A stretch of DNA of 30,385 bases from an uncultured Alphaproteobacteria bacterium (lineage in GTDB: Bacteria > Pseudomonadota > Alphaproteobacteria > Rs-D84): NCBI GenBank assembly GCA_947589625.1, contig CANQCM010000003.1, positions 1 through 30,385 on the forward strand. The letters are read 5' to 3'. Shown piece after piece: positions 1-6,400 of the stretch. Positions within the stretch are counted from its first letter, which is position 1. Each line of letters opens with the position of its first letter. The notes beneath the pieces were generated by a model, which was given only the letters and a program-made list of their open reading frames with translations, did not search any database and was not told the DNA's origin. The translations under genes were made by a program, and so were the position numbers.

Positions 1-1
1 A

Positions 2-292
2 ACCTTAAACGATTGGAATGTTTTGGATTTTTTAGACAATGAAGAATCAATCGCAGCATATCTCCAAGCAGCCGTTGCCGAAAACAATCCACAATCTTTA
101 ATACTTGCTATTGGTGATGTTGCGCGTGCGCGAGGTATCAACAAAATGGCGCAAGAAATGGGTGTCAATCGCGAAAGCTTGTATAAAAGTTTGAATGGAA
201 AAAGTAAACCTCAATTTGAGACAATTTATAATGCCATTGATAAATTAGGGCTGGAAATATCTTTTAGACCTAAAACAGCCATTGCTGCATAA
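2..292 (+). CDS. HigA-like addiction-module antitoxin, 5' end outside window
   Basis: Small helix-turn-helix protein of the 'putative addiction module antidote' family related to HigA; such proteins bind the operator of their own toxin-antitoxin operon and neutralise a RelE/HigB-like RNase. The core is visible: an alanine-rich 'AYLQAAVAE' stretch, then 'ARARGINKMAQEMGVNRES' and 'LYKSLNGKSKPQFETI', which is the family's HTH with its typical tail 'LGLEI'. A TTG at 23 could be read as a start, but the frame stays open to position 2 and the upstream residues (TLNDWNVLDFLDNEE) fit the usual N-terminus 'D...YLDTPE', so the gene is cut by the left edge and I place no start. The toxin is normally just upstream, so it would lie outside the window. 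The gene converges on mraZ, 24 nt away. Confidence 0.8.
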   Translation, partial: TLNDWNVLDFLDNEESIAAYLQAAVAENNPQSLILAIGDVARARGINKMAQEMGVNRESLYKSLNGKSKPQFETIYNAIDKLGLEISFRPKTAIAA

Positions 293-316
293 AAAATCTC
301 GCGGTTGCTAGCTTTT

Positions 317-766
317 TTATTCAGAAATTTTGAAATTGGGTCGCGATGCGCGTAAATTATTTAACGATTTTTCTTGGGTGGCGCGAAATGCAGATGGGTT
401 CCATATTTGAAAAGAATTGCCCCGCCCTACAAAAACAGCGGTGTCGGTTATACCTGCATGCTGTAATAAATCATTTGGTATAACAATACGGCCGGTTACA
501 TCAAATTGCAACGGGCGCGCATCTGCAAACAGCATTGCAGACAAATCGTCCAGATCGCTGTCAAAAACGCCCATTTTATCGGTTGCGTGCGCCATTTGTT
601 CCATGCGCGACATTGTGCAACCTTCGATACAATTATTTGTAAAAGAACGAAATAAAACGACGCCTGCGAATTGTTCGCCGTTAATCGCCGCACGGAAAGA
701 CGCTGGCACAGAAATTCGCCCTTTGGTATCCAAACGATTTTCATAAGATGAGAGAAACAATGACAT
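317..766 (-). CDS. mraZ: MraZ transcriptional regulator
   Basis: MraZ is an AbrB-fold DNA-binding protein that forms ring oligomers and controls the division and cell wall (dcw) cluster, including its own promoter. The 149-aa length is normal. Both diagnostic DxxxR repeats are present: DTKGR at residues 13-17 and DVTGR at 89-93, each followed by a short beta strand ending in a proline. The ATG at 764-766 begins the standard 'M..F.SSYENRLDTKGR' N-terminus; the SD is weak (AAAAAGCG). Unusually, the next gene in its reading direction is not rsmH/mraW but a convergent antitoxin gene, so mraZ is detached from the dcw cluster. A strong promoter lies 56 nt upstream, with candidate MraZ boxes around it. 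Confidence 0.95.
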   Translation of the reverse strand: MSLFLSSYENRLDTKGRISVPASFRAAINGEQFAGVVLFRSFTNNCIEGCTMSRMEQMAHATDKMGVFDSDLDDLSAMLFADARPLQFDVTGRIVIPNDLLQHAGITDTAVFVGRGNSFQIWNPSAFRATQEKSLNNLRASRPNFKISE

Positions 767-821
767 TCGCTTTTTATTTTTTAGGGTTTAATTTGTGCCA
801 TCTTTCCGCCACGGCACAATG

Positions 822-850
822 AATTTAGCACGGTATTTTATGGTTGTCAA
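822..850 (-). promoter_or_regulatory. Predicted sigma-70 promoter of mraZ
   Basis: On the minus strand there is a perfect -35 TTGACA (845-850), a 17-nt spacer and a -10 TAAATT (822-827). Transcription would start near 815, giving about 50 nt of leader before mraZ. One copy of the TTTTATGG repeat (836-843, plus-strand sense) lies inside the spacer, and two more lie just upstream. Confidence 0.65.
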
Positions 851-884
851 TGACAATTTATAATCTTTTTATGGGATTTTATGG
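836..884. promoter_or_regulatory. Candidate MraZ operator: three TTTTATGG repeats
   Basis: TTTTATGG occurs at 836-843, 867-874 and 877-884 (plus-strand sense). The last two are exactly 10 bp apart and the first is 31 bp from the second, so all sit near the same helical face. Known MraZ operators are short direct repeats (TGGGN with 5-nt spacers in Escherichia coli) with the same 10-bp period; here the pair reads TGGGA-5 nt-TGGTT. The repeats run on the strand opposite to mraZ, which differs from E. coli as I recall it, so binding by MraZ is inference. Confidence 0.4.
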
Positions 885-941
885 TTTATTATGTAAAATC
901 ATATAAATATAAAATAAATTGCAAATATATAAAAAATATGC

Positions 942-971
942 TTGACCTGCGATTCGTTTTTGTTCTAATAT
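942..971 (+). promoter_or_regulatory. Predicted sigma-70 promoter of the 112-aa gene
   Basis: -35 TTGACC (942-947), 18-nt spacer, -10 TAATAT (966-971). Transcription would start near 978, leaving a leader of about 160 nt before the start codon at 1142. The 767-1141 interval (375 nt) thus holds two divergent promoters, the mraZ repeats and this leader; I see no gene in it. Confidence 0.6.
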
Positions 972-1003
972 CTGTGTATAGACAAGGAGAAAACATAAAA
1001 CAC

Positions 1004-1098
1004 CGCAGAAATCCGCATAAAACGCAGAAATCTGGGTCAAACAAAACAAATGCGAATTTTTATTTCGCAATATTGTAAATACACAATGTAAATACAAT
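1004..1098 (+). promoter_or_regulatory. Structured leader with two direct-repeat pairs
   Basis: CGCAGAAATC is repeated at 1004-1013 and 1023-1032 (19-nt period). A hairpin TGCGAA/TTCGCA lies at 1051-1069. TGTAAATACA is repeated at 1074-1083 and 1088-1097 (14-nt period), and the same stretch has inverted ends, ATTGTA (1072-1077) and TACAAT (1093-1098). All of this is downstream of the predicted transcription start and upstream of the SD, so it could be a repressor site or a regulatory RNA leader. No known riboswitch class is recognised. Confidence 0.35.
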
Positions 1099-1141
1099 TT
1101 GTCATAAAAATTCCAACAACACCCGAAAGGAGGGACCGCGC

Positions 1142-1480
1142 ATGTCAAAAAATATCAAAGAAATTATGATTGCCCTGAACCAAGTTTTAACAACAACTGT
1201 ATGGGTAAATCAAGACCGTCAAATCATATCATTGGCTGATGAATTACACATTGGCAAAAACAACGCACCGCGTTCTATTGAAGATTTACCCCGTTCTTCA
1301 TTGGTTGGCGCATATGTATCGTTGCAAATTCGCACAGACAATTTTGATACAGCTGCGGAAACATTAGAAACAAAAACATTGGCATTGCGTGTCAAAGAAA
1401 TGGTCTTTGCCGAGGCTAAAAAGATTATGGACAGTGCCGAAAACGCAGAATCAGACAAATCGGTTGCGCGTGCCGCATAA
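1142..1480 (+). CDS. Hypothetical 112-aa soluble protein
   Basis: I do not recognise this family. The protein has no signal peptide, membrane segment or cysteine. The first half is mixed (a possible beta strand at 'TVWVNQDRQIISL'); the second half is predicted largely helical and charged ('FDTAAETLETKTLALRVKE', then a helix to the alanine-rich C-terminus). The start at 1142 is well fixed by a near-perfect SD (AAAGGAGGG) 7-8 nt upstream, which predicts strong translation. It has its own promoter, a long leader with repeats, and a 3' region with three hairpins ending in a terminator, so it is a monocistronic, probably regulated gene. It converges on plsX and faces away from mraZ. Confidence 0.75.
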   Translation: MSKNIKEIMIALNQVLTTTVWVNQDRQIISLADELHIGKNNAPRSIEDLPRSSLVGAYVSLQIRTDNFDTAAETLETKTLALRVKEMVFAEAKKIMDSAENAESDKSVARAA

Positions 1481-1485
1481 AATTA

Positions 1486-1590
1486 TATATGCCTGTGCGC
1501 GGTTTAAATAGGCATATAATCAGTTTCTGGGTTATCCAGAAGGAAGGGAGTCCCGCCAGTGATTTTATTGCTGGCGGTCTCGTTTTTTTT
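1486..1590 (+). terminator. Triple-hairpin 3' region with intrinsic terminator
   Basis: Three hairpins follow the stop codon: TATATGCCT/AGGCATATA (1486-1494 with 1510-1518, perfect 9 bp), TCTGG/CCAGA (1526-1540), and CCGCCAG/CTGGCGG (1553-1559 with 1571-1577) followed by a run of eight T at 1583-1590. The last is a standard Rho-independent terminator for the plus strand. The two extra hairpins exceed what termination needs and may stabilise the mRNA end or form a 3'-derived small RNA. Confidence 0.75.
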
Positions 1591-1606
1591 AATTTAATGG
1601 AAATTA

Positions 1607-2674
1607 TTATTGTTCAGTTTCTTGCAATTTGTCGCGTATCGCAGAAACACTGATTGCGCGCGCCGCAATAACATCATTAAGATTTGCGCACGATAAATCA
1701 GCCGCATATTTAATCGCATTTGCAAATGCCAGCGCATCGCTGTTTCCATGTGTTTTTACGGCAAAACCTTTCAGCCCCAGAAATGTTGCGCCTGCGTACG
1801 AACGTGGGTCAATTTTATGCTTTAACCGTTTGAATACACGCACCAGAAAAAACGATCCAATCATTGCCAGTACAGATTTCTTGAGATTCTCTACCAGAAC
1901 GCGTTTAATCAGTTTTGCGGTACCTTCAACCGTTTTCAGAACAATATTGCCTGTAAAGCCGTCTGTAACAACAACTTGAACAATCCCAGTACTGATGTCG
2001 TTGCCTTCTACAAAACCAATATATTTGAACGGCAATTGGTCTTTGTGTTCCATAAAAACCTTGTTCAATCGTTGCAAGGTTTCGTTGCCTTTAGTTTCTT
2101 CTTCGCCAATATTTAATATACCGACTTTTGGCTTTTGCATTTTGCCGATAATTTCAGCATATACACTGCCCAAAACAGAAAAATCAAACAAGTTTTCTGC
2201 ATCACACTGAACATTGGCGCCTAAATCCAGAACAACCACGCGTGAATCACCACCACCAGATGGCAACATTGTTGTAATTGCAGGCCGCGAAATACCGTCA
2301 ATTGTTTTTAATGCCAATTTAGACAATGACATTAAAATGCCCGTATTACCTGCACTAACAATCGCGGCAGAATTACCATCGCGCACATCTTTGATTGCCA
2401 TATACATAGATGTGTCTTGGGAATGGCGAATTACATCGCGCATTTTATCTGTCTGTTTAATTACATCAGGCGCATGAATAATTTCACAATTACGTGCAAC
2501 ACGCGGATATTTCGCCATCAATTTCTGCAATGTTTTACTGTTGCCGAACAGGCGAAACCGCACTAAATCTTCACCGTTTTGATACAAGAATTGATTGATA
2601 CCGCCCAATACAGCATTTGGACCTTTGTCGCCACCCATTGCGTCAATTGCGATGATTTTTTTGTCGGTTGTCAT
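1607..2674 (-). CDS. plsX: Phosphate acyltransferase PlsX
   Basis: PlsX converts acyl-ACP and phosphate to acyl-phosphate, the acyl donor for PlsY in phosphatidic acid synthesis; it is a peripheral enzyme at the inner membrane. The family N-terminus 'IAIDAMGGDKGP' and the 'SAGNTGILMS' motif are clear, and the 355-aa length is normal. I start at the ATG at 2672-2674 (MTTDKKIIAIDAMGG) rather than a TTG two codons earlier; neither has a Shine-Dalgarno sequence. The gene follows rpmF as in many proteobacteria, but an intrinsic-terminator-like hairpin lies between them, and the usual downstream fabH is missing: the next gene is convergent. Confidence 0.96.
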   Translation of the reverse strand: MTTDKKIIAIDAMGGDKGPNAVLGGINQFLYQNGEDLVRFRLFGNSKTLQKLMAKYPRVARNCEIIHAPDVIKQTDKMRDVIRHSQDTSMYMAIKDVRDGNSAAIVSAGNTGILMSLSKLALKTIDGISRPAITTMLPSGGGDSRVVVLDLGANVQCDAENLFDFSVLGSVYAEIIGKMQKPKVGILNIGEEETKGNETLQRLNKVFMEHKDQLPFKYIGFVEGNDISTGIVQVVVTDGFTGNIVLKTVEGTAKLIKRVLVENLKKSVLAMIGSFFLVRVFKRLKHKIDPRSYAGATFLGLKGFAVKTHGNSDALAFANAIKYAADLSCANLNDVIAARAISVSAIRDKLQETEQ

Positions 2675-2681
2675 TGTCAAT

Positions 2682-2719
2682 AAAAAAGGCAGATGAACGC
2701 AACCGCGTTCATTTCTGCC
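2682..2719 (-). terminator. Terminator or attenuator between rpmF and plsX
   Basis: Read on the minus strand, a long hairpin (arms 2705-2719 and 2688-2700, inner stem TGAACGC/GCGTTCA with loop GGTT, outer stem GGCAG/CTGCC region) is followed at once by six T (2682-2687). It has all features of an intrinsic terminator yet sits only 8 nt before the plsX ATG, where an SD would be expected. Confidence 0.75.
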
Positions 2720-2734
2720 ATAATTTTTGTTTAA

Positions 2735-2884
2735 TTATTTTGCACCACATGCAGGACATACATGATGTGGACGTTTCTTTTCGCCACATGATTTACAAAC
2801 GCTGCATGGCATAATAGACAATGCGTCATGCGAACGACGTTGTGCAGTGCGTGCTTTACTTGTTTTACTTCTTGGCGTTGCCAT
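2735..2884 (-). CDS. rpmF: 50S ribosomal protein L32
   Basis: A 49-aa basic protein of the large ribosomal subunit. It opens with MATPRSKTSKARTAQRRSHD, close to the L32 consensus 'MAVPK.K.S..R...RR.H', and then carries a zinc-ribbon pair: two cysteines in CSVCKSC and two in CPACG, separated by KKRPHH. ATG at 2882-2884, stop TAA at 2735-2737. It lies upstream of plsX in the conserved rpmF-plsX order; the DUF177/YceD gene that often precedes rpmF is replaced here by an unrelated HAD phosphatase gene. Confidence 0.95.
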   Translation of the reverse strand: MATPRSKTSKARTAQRRSHDALSIMPCSVCKSCGEKKRPHHVCPACGAK

Positions 2885-2914
2885 TTTTTACCCTTTTGTT
2901 ATTTACAGTTTGAT

Positions 2915-2942
2915 ATTTTATAAAATTATCGCGAATTTGCAA
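2915..2942 (-). promoter_or_regulatory. Predicted rpmF promoter
   Basis: On the minus strand: -35 TTGCAA (2937-2942), 16-nt spacer, -10 TAAAAT (2915-2920), in the 66-nt gap between the HAD gene and rpmF. The hexamers are good but the gap is AT-rich, so chance matches are possible. Confidence 0.4.
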
Positions 2943-2950
2943 GGAAAAGT

Positions 2951-3349
2951 TTAATCTGATATAACCTCGGCTACGAACATGCCATGATTGTGCATCAGCC
3001 CAATAACAGCACTGTGGTCGTCCAGTCCCAGATAAAATTTATACCCTTGTGATTCCAGTTCTTTTATTTTTGCCAATTTGTATTCTGCGGTTGTCCCTGG
3101 GTAATCGTGCGGTTTACAAAAAACAAGTTTTTTGATATTCGGCAGAACCCCGTTCATAAACGCTTCTACTTTGGATTGCCCCATTGCCCAACGACCCGTG
3201 ATAAAAACGATTGTGAAATCGCGCCCCAGTGTTTCCAAAACACGAATCATATTTGCGTTTGGTTCGCCAAATCTGTCATAGTTTGCAATTGCAAACTTTT
3301 TACTGACGACGCCATCAATATCACAAAAAATCGCAGGTATTTCGGGCAT
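2951..3349 (-). CDS. Small HAD-superfamily phosphatase, polynucleotide 3'-phosphatase-like
   Basis: 132-aa cap-less HAD hydrolase. Motif I is FCDIDG (nucleophile Asp10, acid Asp12), motif II is the Thr51 of 'FITGR', a motif III lysine is likely in the 'YKLAKI' segment near residue 91, and motif IV is the Asp pair of 'LGLDDHS' (110-111). The short layout with 'ITGR' after the first Rossmann unit resembles the 3'-phosphatase domain of T4 polynucleotide kinase and related bacterial proteins; the substrate could equally be a small phosphomonoester. The ATG at 3347-3349 has no SD: a TTAGTGG-type repeat array begins 8 nt upstream of the start codon and fills the normal leader. It may be read through from rpoC. 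Confidence 0.72.
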   Translation of the reverse strand: MPEIPAIFCDIDGVVSKKFAIANYDRFGEPNANMIRVLETLGRDFTIVFITGRWAMGQSKVEAFMNGVLPNIKKLVFCKPHDYPGTTAEYKLAKIKELESQGYKFYLGLDDHSAVIGLMHNHGMFVAEVISD

Positions 3350-3357
3350 TACTAGGG

Positions 3358-3391
3358 TTAGTGGTTAGTGTTAGTGGTTAGTGATTAGGGG
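3358..3391. repeat. TTAGTGG-type short tandem array, copy 1
   Basis: Five units in plus-strand sense: TTAGTGG, TTAGTG, TTAGTGG, TTAGTGA, TTAGGGG (7-6-7-7-7 nt). The same unit family with a 6-nt unit among 7-nt units recurs at 29276-29327 and, inverted, at 29519-29545. The array sits between the HAD start codon and the rpoC 3' hairpin. Confidence 0.85.
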
Positions 3392-3401
3392 GCAGAATTT
3401 G

Positions 3402-3454
3402 CAAATGATTTGCCCGAATATTGGCGCAACACCAAATATTCGGGCAATCATTTG
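3402..3454 (-). terminator. Long hairpin after rpoC
   Basis: A near-perfect inverted repeat of 21 nt per arm (3402-3422 and 3434-3454; one G-C-rich core GCCCGAATATT) with an 11-nt loop, starting 8 nt past the rpoC stop codon. Read from the rpoC side it is not followed by a T-run, so it is either a Rho-independent terminator of non-canonical form or a 3'-end stabiliser or RNase III-type processing site. Confidence 0.6.
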
Positions 3455-3462
3455 TTTTGTTG

Positions 3463-6400
3463 TTATATATCCAACAGTTGTTGTTTTGCGTTGCCATCGC
3501 GTGCCAAACGTTCTGCTTTTTCTTCTTCTTTGGCAATTGCGCGAACACGACGAACATATGCACCTGTACCAATTGGAATCAGACGACCCACAATCAAGTT
3601 TTCATTTATACCGACCAATTTATCGGTTGAACCTGAAATCGCGGCATCAACCAATACCTTGGTAGTCTGTTGGAACGATGCATTTGAAATAAATGAACGC
3701 GATGTCAACGATGCACGGGTCAAACCAACCAAGACTTGTGATGCCTCGGCTAATTTGCCACCATCGCGCGTCACACGCGCATTTTCTTCTTCAAAATCAA
3801 CACGGTCAACGACCTGACCCATCAAGAATCCAGTATCACCTGGGTTCGTGATTTCAACACGACGGGTCATTTCACGAATCAAGATTTCAATATGCTTGTC
3901 GTTAATTACCACGCCCTGCAAGCGATAAACTTGCTGAATTTGTTCAACCATAAATGTTGCCAACGCCTTTTGACCCAAGATACGTAAAATATCTTGTGGC
4001 ACTGGGTCGCCGTCAACCAATTTATCAGCCTTGCGGACAACATCGCCACTGCGAACCAAAATGTTTGCACCCTTTGGCACACTGTATTCAACAGGTGCTG
4101 TACCGTCTGACGGTTCAATAACAATTGTGATTTTAGATTTAGAATCTTTCAATTCAACTGTACCGTCAACTTCTGCCAATAATGCAGGGTTTGCAGGACG
4201 GCGCACTTCCAGCAATTCGTTAACACGTGGCAGACCGCCCGTAATATCGCCCGTACGTTTTGTTTGTACTGGGATACGCGCCAAAACATCGCCTGCAGCA
4301 ACCTTGTCGCCATTTGCCACATTCAAAATTGAATACATTGGCAACAGATATTCTGCGATTTTTTTGCCACCCAACGATATAATTTCGCCCTTGGCATCAA
4401 CCAATCTGATTGCAGGGTTCAATGCTTTCTTGGTGTTTGATTTCCAATTTGTAACCTTGCGCGAAACGATACCAGTTGTAGAATCAACTTCTTCTTGATA
4501 AGAAACATTTTCAATCAAATCACTGAAACTGACAGTACCGTCTTTTTCTGCAATGATTGTGTTTGAATATGGATCCCATTCTGCAATTTTTGCACCTTTT
4601 TCTACGGTATCGCCATCGTTGACAATCAACATAGATGCGTATGGCAATGCGGCACTGAATAATTTTTCGCCTTTATTACCCATAACAGCAACTTCGCCAT
4701 TACGCGACAGAACAACAATACGGCCTGCAGAATTTTTAATTGTATTCACACCACTCAATTTAATTGTTCCAGAAACTGGCACTTCTATAAAGTGGCTTTC
4801 TGCACTGCCCGATGCGACACCACCAATGTGGAACGTACGCAATGTTAACTGGGTTCCAGGTTCGCCAATTGATTGACCTGCAATAACACCGACCGCTTCG
4901 CCAACATGAACCAGCGCATTACGCGACAAATCCATACCATAACATTTTGCGCACAAACCGTCACTGCAACAGGTCAGAACACTGCGGACATCAACACTGG
5001 GCAATCCAGATTCATTGATTTGTTTTGCCGCAGTTTTAGTAATCAATTCACCTGCTGGTACAATTACTTCTTTGCTAATTGGGTGCACAATATCGTGCGC
5101 CGCTGTACGACCTAACACGACATCACCCAATGGCACAGACAATGTAGAACCTTGATATACAGGTTTTGCAGTAATAAATTCTGTTGTACCGCAATCGTGT
5201 TCTGTAATAACCGTATTTTGTGCCAGTTCAACCAAACGACGGGTTAAATAACCTGCGTCAGCAGTCTTTAACGCCGTATCTGACATACCTTTACGTGCAC
5301 CGTGGGTTGATGTAAAGTATTCAGACATGGTTAAACCTTCTTTGAAGTTTGAAATAATTGGAACTTCAATAATAGAACCGTCTGGTTTCTGCATCATACC
5401 ACGCATACCTGCCAACTGTTGAATCTGACCTTTGGAACCACGCGCCTTGGATACAGCCATCATATAAATAGAATTCCAATTTTCGCCTTCACTCTTGGAC
5501 AATGCCTCGTATGCCAAATCGCCCAATTTATCAGTTGTTTTTTGCCACAAGTCAATCAGTTTATTATGACGTTCACCGCCAGACAACAAACCGTTTTGAT
5601 ATTGTTGTTCAATTTCTTCGGCAGCATGGGTTGCATCTGCAATCATTTGATCTTTTTCTTTTGGAATGACAATATCGTCAAAACCAATTGAAATACCACT
5701 GCGTGCAGCTTGTTCAAAACCAGTATTCTTTAATGCGTCTGCCAACAGAATCATTTCTTTGTCGCCACAACGTTCGTATGTTGTTGCCAACAGAGATTTT
5801 ATTTCACCTGCAGGCATTGGTTTGTTTACCAAATCAAATGGCATTTTTTCAGACTTTGGCAACAATTCGCCCAACATCATGCGGCCTGCGGTTGTATTGT
5901 ACAATTTACCATTTATACGGGCAACAATTGGCGTGTGCAAAGTAATAGATTTGTTTTCCAACGCCATTTTAACTTCGTCCATGCTGGCAAATCGTGGTGA
6001 TTTTTCGGTAACTTCACCGTTCATCAATGAAATATAGTATACACCCAAAACCATGTCTTGTGATGGTACAATCATTGGTTCACCGTTTGCTGGTGACAAA
6101 ACATTATTAGACGACAACATCAATGTGCGTGCTTCTAATTGTGCCTCTAGTGAAATAGGAACATGCACAGACATCTGGTCACCGTCAAAGTCTGCATTAA
6201 AGCCCTTGCAAACCAATGGGTGCAGACGAATTGCCTTGCCTTCAATCAACACAGGTTCAAATGCCAACAATGACAATCTGTGCAAAGATGGCGCACGGTT
6301 CAACAATACTGGGTGTTCATGAATAACATTTTCCAGCATTTCCCAAACAATGTCTTCGCCGTTTTCAACCATTTTACGCGCAGTCTTTAATGTATTTGCA

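Noticed and set aside
23..292. TTG at 23 as the start of the antitoxin gene
   Set aside because: The frame is open to position 2 and the upstream residues fit the family N-terminus, so the gene is cut by the window edge.
992..1078. Small leader peptide after AAGGAG at 984-989
   Set aside because: The frame behind that SD-like sequence would have to start at ATA; no ATG, GTG or TTG is suitably placed.
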